A stretch of DNA of 17,533 nt, from positions 1 through 17,533 of the forward strand of contig JACKBT010000064.1 of the NCBI GenBank assembly GCA_020634415.1. Direction: 5' to 3'. The stretch comes from Ardenticatenaceae bacterium (GTDB lineage Bacteria > Chloroflexota > Anaerolineae > Promineifilales > Promineifilaceae). A program made the position numbers and the translations under genes. The notes beneath the pieces were generated by a model that worked only from the letters and a program-made list of their open reading frames with translations, was not told the DNA's origin and searched no databases. Below are positions 14,471 to 17,533 of the stretch, piece after piece; positions within the stretch are counted from its first letter, which is position 1; the number at the start of each line of letters is the position of its first letter.

Positions 14471-15784
14471 ATGTCTACCCTCCTCATCCGCCCCCAAACC
14501 ACCCCCCTGAACGGCACCATTAGCGTCCCCAGCGACAAATCCATCAGCCACCGCGCCGTGATGTTGGCTGCCTTGGCTGAGGGCACGAGCCAGGTGCGTA
14601 ACTGGCTGCCAGCGGGCGACACCATCGCCACGCTGGAGGCCATGCGGGCGATGGGTGTGCCGATTGATGTGACTGAAGTGACCCCGCAAAGTTGGGATTT
14701 GCGGGTTGAGGGGCGGGGGCTGCATGGGCTGCAGCCGCCTGCGGGGCCGCTGGACTGCCGCAATGCGGGAACGTGTATGCGGCTGTTGGCGGGGATTATG
14801 GCGGGGCAGTCGTTTCCGTCGGTGTTGGATGGCAGTGGGCAGTTGCGTAAACGGCCGATGCGCCGCATCACCGACCCCTTGCAGCAAATGGGGGCCAAGA
14901 TTGAGTCGGTAAACGGCCGTGCGCCCCTTACCATCACCCCCAGCCAACTGCATGGCGTGGCATATCGCATGAATGTGGCTAGTGCCCAGGTGAAAAGTGC
15001 CTTGCTGTTGGGTGGGCTTTACGCCGCTGGCGAAACCCGCGTCTACCAGCCGGGGCCAGCCCGCGACCATACGGAGCGGATGCTGGCGGCGATGGGTGTG
15101 CCGGTGGTGACGGAGGGGGATTGGGTGATCTTGCGGGGAGGGGCGTTGTGGGCGCAGGATTTGACGGTGCCGGGGGATATTTCTTCGGCGGCGTTTCCGT
15201 TGGTGGCGGCGGCGATTGTGCCCCATTCGCAGATTACGGTGACGAATATTGGCTATAACGACACGCGCACGGGCATTTTGGATATGCTGCAAGCGATGGG
15301 GGCGACGTTTACGATTGCCAATGAACGAGTGACGGGGGGGGAAACGGCCGTTGATCTCACCTTTACCTTCTCCGAACTTCACAGCACGGAAGTGGGCGGC
15401 ACAACCGTGGTGCGCGGCATAGATGAGTTCCCCATCTGGGCTGTGGCCGCCACGCAAGCGGCGGGGGACAGCACCGCCCGCGATGCCGCCGAACTACGCG
15501 TGAAAGAGGTGGATCGCATCAGCGTATTGGCGGGTGAACTGCAAAAACTCGGCGTAAACCTGACGGAGCATCCCGATGGCTTCACTGTTCATGGCCCCCT
15601 GCGTTTACAGGGGGCTGAAGTGGACAGCCACGATGATCATCGCCTGGGTATGTGCCTGGCAGTGGCAGGGCTGGTGGCTACCGGTGAAACCATTGTCCAC
15701 AACGCCCACTGCGTCGCCGATAGTTTCCCTGGTTTTGTGGAGACAATGCAGGCGTTGGGGGCGAATATGGAGTGGGTGGCGTAA
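14471..15784 (+). CDS. aroA: 3-phosphoshikimate 1-carboxyvinyltransferase (EPSP synthase)
   Basis: A 437-residue enzyme that joins phosphoenolpyruvate to shikimate-3-phosphate, the sixth step of the shikimate pathway, in the cytoplasm. Signature residues: SDKSISHR (21-28), D95-C-R-N-A-G-T (95-101) in the place of the usual LGNAGT, PGDISSAAF (234-242), the catalytic acids D318 in IDEFP and E346 in RVKEVDR, and DDHR (388-391). Length is normal. ATG 14471 starts just before the conserved beginning (STLLIRP); an in-frame ATG at 14396 would read through the hairpin repeat and is rejected. No Shine-Dalgarno sequence is seen. It stands directly before aroE, the fourth-step enzyme, so the pair is a small aromatic-biosynthesis cluster. 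Confidence 0.95.
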   Translation: MSTLLIRPQTTPLNGTISVPSDKSISHRAVMLAALAEGTSQVRNWLPAGDTIATLEAMRAMGVPIDVTEVTPQSWDLRVEGRGLHGLQPPAGPLDCRNAGTCMRLLAGIMAGQSFPSVLDGSGQLRKRPMRRITDPLQQMGAKIESVNGRAPLTITPSQLHGVAYRMNVASAQVKSALLLGGLYAAGETRVYQPGPARDHTERMLAAMGVPVVTEGDWVILRGGALWAQDLTVPGDISSAAFPLVAAAIVPHSQITVTNIGYNDTRTGILDMLQAMGATFTIANERVTGGETAVDLTFTFSELHSTEVGGTTVVRGIDEFPIWAVAATQAAGDSTARDAAELRVKEVDRISVLAGELQKLGVNLTEHPDGFTVHGPLRLQGAEVDSHDDHRLGMCLAVAGLVATGETIVHNAHCVADSFPGFVETMQALGANMEWVA

Positions 15785-15789
15785 CCTTT

Positions 15790-15822
15790 AGATTGGCCCA
15801 ATCTTTGAGATTGGCCCAATCT
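15790..15822. repeat. duplicated 15-bp palindrome before aroE
   Basis: AGATTGG-C-CCAATCT occurs twice, at 15790-15804 and 15808-15822, separated by TTG. Each copy is a perfect 7+1+7 palindrome. It fills the aroA/aroE spacer and ends 7 bases before the aroE ATG, where a Shine-Dalgarno sequence should lie. It could be a double operator or a repeat element. Confidence 0.85.
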
Positions 15823-15829
15823 CTGCCTT

Positions 15830-16735
15830 ATGATTTCTGGCAAAACACAACTTATTGGCCTGTTTGGCTGGCCGGTTGCGCACAGTTTTAGTCCGGCGAT
15901 GCACAATGCGGCCCTGGCGCAGTTGGGGCTGGATTGGGTGTATGTGCCGTTTCCGGTGCGGGTGGAGGATGTGGCAACGGCCGTTCGCGCTCTCCCCTCT
16001 CTCAACATACGCGGTGTCAACGTCACCGTCCCCCACAAGCAAGCCGTGATGCCCTTTTTGGACGAGATTGAAGCCGGAGCGCAGGCGATTGGGGCAGTGA
16101 ATACGATTGTGGTGCGGCGAGGCGGGGAGGGGAGAGGGGAGAGGGGCAATTACCCAATTACCCAGTTACCTAATTACCAATTACATGGTTACAACACCGA
16201 CTGGCTGGGCTTTTTGGCGGATTTGGTGGAGCATGGGGTGGCGGTGGCGGAGCGGGATTGTGTGGTATTGGGGGCGGGTGGCTCGGCGCGGGCGGTGGTG
16301 TATGGTTTGGTGCAGCAGGGGGCGCGGGTGCATCTGTTGGCGCGGCGTGTGGAGCAGGCGGTGGCGGTAGTGGCCGCGATTGGCTCTGAGGCGGTGAGCG
16401 CGGCCCCGTTAGACAAGCTGCCAACTTTAACCACAAAGCTGGCTGCACCCTTGATTGTGAACACCACGCCGTTGGGGATGACACCGCATGTGGATGGCTC
16501 GGTGTGGCCGGATGAGCTGCCATTTCCCGCCCAGGCTGTGTTGTATGACCTTGTGTACAATCCAGTGGCGACAAAAATTATGCAGCAGGCGCAGGCGGCG
16601 GGCTGTCAGGCGATTAATGGCCTGGGGATGCTCATTTACCAGGGGGTAGAGGCGTTGCGTTTGTGGACAGGGCAGCAGCCGGATGTGGCGGTGATGCGCG
16701 AGGCGGTATGGAGGCATATTTATGGCAAGGATTAA
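15830..16735 (+). CDS. aroE: shikimate dehydrogenase
   Basis: A 301-residue NADP-dependent enzyme that reduces 3-dehydroshikimate to shikimate. Substrate motif SFSPAMHN (19-26), catalytic K70 in NVTVPHK, D124 in NTDWLG, nucleotide-binding GAGGSARA (148-155), and the closing NGLGMLIYQG are intact. The distance K70-D124 is 54 residues against 37 in E. coli (K65-D102). The extra 17 fall in a repeat-derived stretch, GRGERGNYPITQLPNYQL, before GYNTDW, encoded by a G-rich tract and an octamer tandem at 16124-16184. The stretch keeps the frame and lies at the domain hinge loop, so the enzyme may remain active. No Shine-Dalgarno sequence; the double palindrome precedes the ATG. Its end overlaps the next gene by 14 bases. 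Confidence 0.93.
   Translation: MISGKTQLIGLFGWPVAHSFSPAMHNAALAQLGLDWVYVPFPVRVEDVATAVRALPSLNIRGVNVTVPHKQAVMPFLDEIEAGAQAIGAVNTIVVRRGGEGRGERGNYPITQLPNYQLHGYNTDWLGFLADLVEHGVAVAERDCVVLGAGGSARAVVYGLVQQGARVHLLARRVEQAVAVVAAIGSEAVSAAPLDKLPTLTTKLAAPLIVNTTPLGMTPHVDGSVWPDELPFPAQAVLYDLVYNPVATKIMQQAQAAGCQAINGLGMLIYQGVEALRLWTGQQPDVAVMREAVWRHIYGKD
16124..16184 (+). repeat. G-quadruplex-type tract and AATTACC tandem inside aroE
   Basis: GGGG-A-GGGG-AGA-GGGG-AGA-GGGG (16124-16146) fits the G-quadruplex pattern with four-base G runs on the coding strand, and most of it is also a mirror repeat. It is followed by four octamers of CAATTACC type (16147-16178; two exact, then CAGTTACC and TAATTACC) and AATTAC. Both lie in frame in the extra loop of AroE. 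Confidence 0.85.
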
Positions 16736-17504
16736 GTTGATTTTGGTTATGGTGTTGGTGGGGGGAACGGCCGTTCTCATGCAATTGACGCGGGGGGAAA
16801 CGGCCGTTGCCCAACCCCACGCTGCCACCGTCATCCTATATGATGCGGCACTCAACACAGGCACCCCCGATACCCAGGAGATGGTCTACCTGACCCAGCC
16901 CTCACCCCCGTTCCCACCCTCCCAGGCCAGCCAGACATTTTCCAACACCGTTACCATTTTAGACACAACGGCCACTAACGAGGATTATGCTGGTTATTTT
17001 GGCCCCGAAGATTTTGCTGATCTGGATCGCAGTTTGGGGTATCAGGTGAACTTCACCGTTAAACTTGACAGCGAAAGCCACGCCAACAGCAACCGTGCCG
17101 GGTTCAGCCTGATTGTGTTAAGCAATGATATTCAGGGTATTGAACTGGGGTTCTGGCAGGATGAGGTGTGGGCGCAGCACGACGATACGACGGGCACCCT
17201 GTTTACGCACGGTGAGGGCGCGGCATTGGCTACGGCCGTCGGGCTGATTGCCTATGAACTGACCGTTATCAGCGACACATATACACTTGCGGCCAATAAT
17301 GTGCCTGTTTTGACAGGGCCGTTGCGTGATTACAGCAGCTTCACGGGGATTATTGACCCCTATGAAATCCCCAATCTCCTCTTTTTGGGAGATGATACAA
17401 CTTCGGCGCAGGCGCGGATACAGCTCTCGTATGTGGCTGTAACGGTGAATGAGCCGCCGCTGGAGCCAACCAACTTTCTCTACCTGCCCTTGATTATGAA
17501 GTGA
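16722..17504 (+). CDS. secreted protein with choice-of-anchor-like domain and YLPLIMK tail
   Basis: A 260-residue exported protein. The signal peptide has a hydrophobic core (6-20) and a likely cleavage after A-V-A (28-30). A beta-rich domain follows (about 75-240), with NRAGFSLIVLSNDIQGIELGF and YELTVISDTYTLAAN strands; it resembles the 'choice-of-anchor Y' class in which one domain occurs with different C-terminal anchors. That assignment is tentative. The C-terminus NFLYLPLIMK is a short hydrophobic tail ending in a basic residue; similar tails end many Chloroflexota secreted proteins and may be a sorting signal. The start overlaps aroE by 14 bases, so it is probably co-transcribed, though there is no metabolic link. 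Two ACGGCCGT sites lie 33 bases apart in the signal-peptide codons. Confidence 0.8.
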   Translation: MARIKLILVMVLVGGTAVLMQLTRGETAVAQPHAATVILYDAALNTGTPDTQEMVYLTQPSPPFPPSQASQTFSNTVTILDTTATNEDYAGYFGPEDFADLDRSLGYQVNFTVKLDSESHANSNRAGFSLIVLSNDIQGIELGFWQDEVWAQHDDTTGTLFTHGEGAALATAVGLIAYELTVISDTYTLAANNVPVLTGPLRDYSSFTGIIDPYEIPNLLFLGDDTTSAQARIQLSYVAVTVNEPPLEPTNFLYLPLIMK

Positions 17505-17533
17505 GATAAGCAGGTATCAATCTAATATTTACA

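Larger units (their letters stand above)
126..17239. repeat. highly iterated palindrome ACGGCCGT, 32 copies
   Basis: Exact copies start at 126, 264, 624, 1523, 1912, 2536, 2814, 3673, 3950, 4157, 4803, 4836, 6241, 6307, 6930, 8419, 8960, 9509, 10116, 10243, 10341, 10576, 11140, 11217, 13147, 13297, 14913, 15344, 15977, 16767, 16800 and 17232. Only the first is outside a gene. Many are followed by T (ACGGCCGTT). Near copies with CGGCCGT also occur, e.g. 894, 6202, 7678 and 11511. A random 17.5-kb sequence would hold fewer than one exact copy. In genes it is read as TAV (17), GR (10) or RP (4). Confidence 0.95.

Noticed and set aside
14255..15457. 400-residue minus-strand frame opposite SEC-C and aroA
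   Set aside because: It crosses two convincing genes and a hairpin, is rich in His/Arg as expected for a shadow frame, and has no family features.
16147..16184. CRISPR or iteron-type origin from AATTACC units
   Set aside because: The units are contiguous, lie inside aroE in frame, and there is no replication gene or AT-rich unwinding region.

Overview
The window looks like chromosomal DNA of a Chloroflexota bacterium, probably of the Anaerolineae group. This rests on inference: a secreted protein ending in a YLPLIMK-type tail, a lipoprotein built from four copies of a GWLVIH-type repeat domain, high-GC genes of ordinary bacterial type, and many intergenic palindromes. No rRNA, tRNA, CRISPR array or insertion sequence was found.

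Layout. Positions 1-102 hold a decayed, internally deleted copy of part of the downstream comEC gene. 215-4210 is a two-gene operon of a large SNF2-type helicase and a SWIM zinc-finger protein. A truncated AbiEi-type antitoxin gene (4202-4507, minus) meets it tail to tail. comEC (4641-7013) follows. 7080-9248 is an AbrB-type antitoxin, a PIN toxin and a cobalamin-type radical SAM gene. A 4-TM membrane protein (minus, 9352-9825) and a lipoprotein (9993-11498) diverge from one another. A DUF368 (PopT-type) lipid transporter follows at 11647-12636. The last stretch (12754-17504) is all plus strand: HAD hydrolase, SEC-C protein, aroA, aroE and a secreted protein. AroA and AroE are both shikimate-pathway enzymes.

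Three things stand out. (1) The 8-bp palindrome ACGGCCGT occurs 32 times by hand count, where chance predicts fewer than one. It sits in all three codon phases and therefore writes TAV, [D/N]GR and RP[F/Y] into unrelated proteins; this resembles HIP1 of cyanobacteria. (2) The radical SAM gene does not end cleanly. Two consecutive in-frame TGA codons are followed by A-E-P and ten more codons, with a SECIS-like hairpin at the right distance. This matches the known CUAEP/CCAEP tail of a radical SAM selenoprotein family, but with both C/U positions as TGA. (3) Most gene borders carry a distinct perfect inverted repeat, and two genes (radical SAM and aroE) have taken such repeats in frame into their coding sequence.
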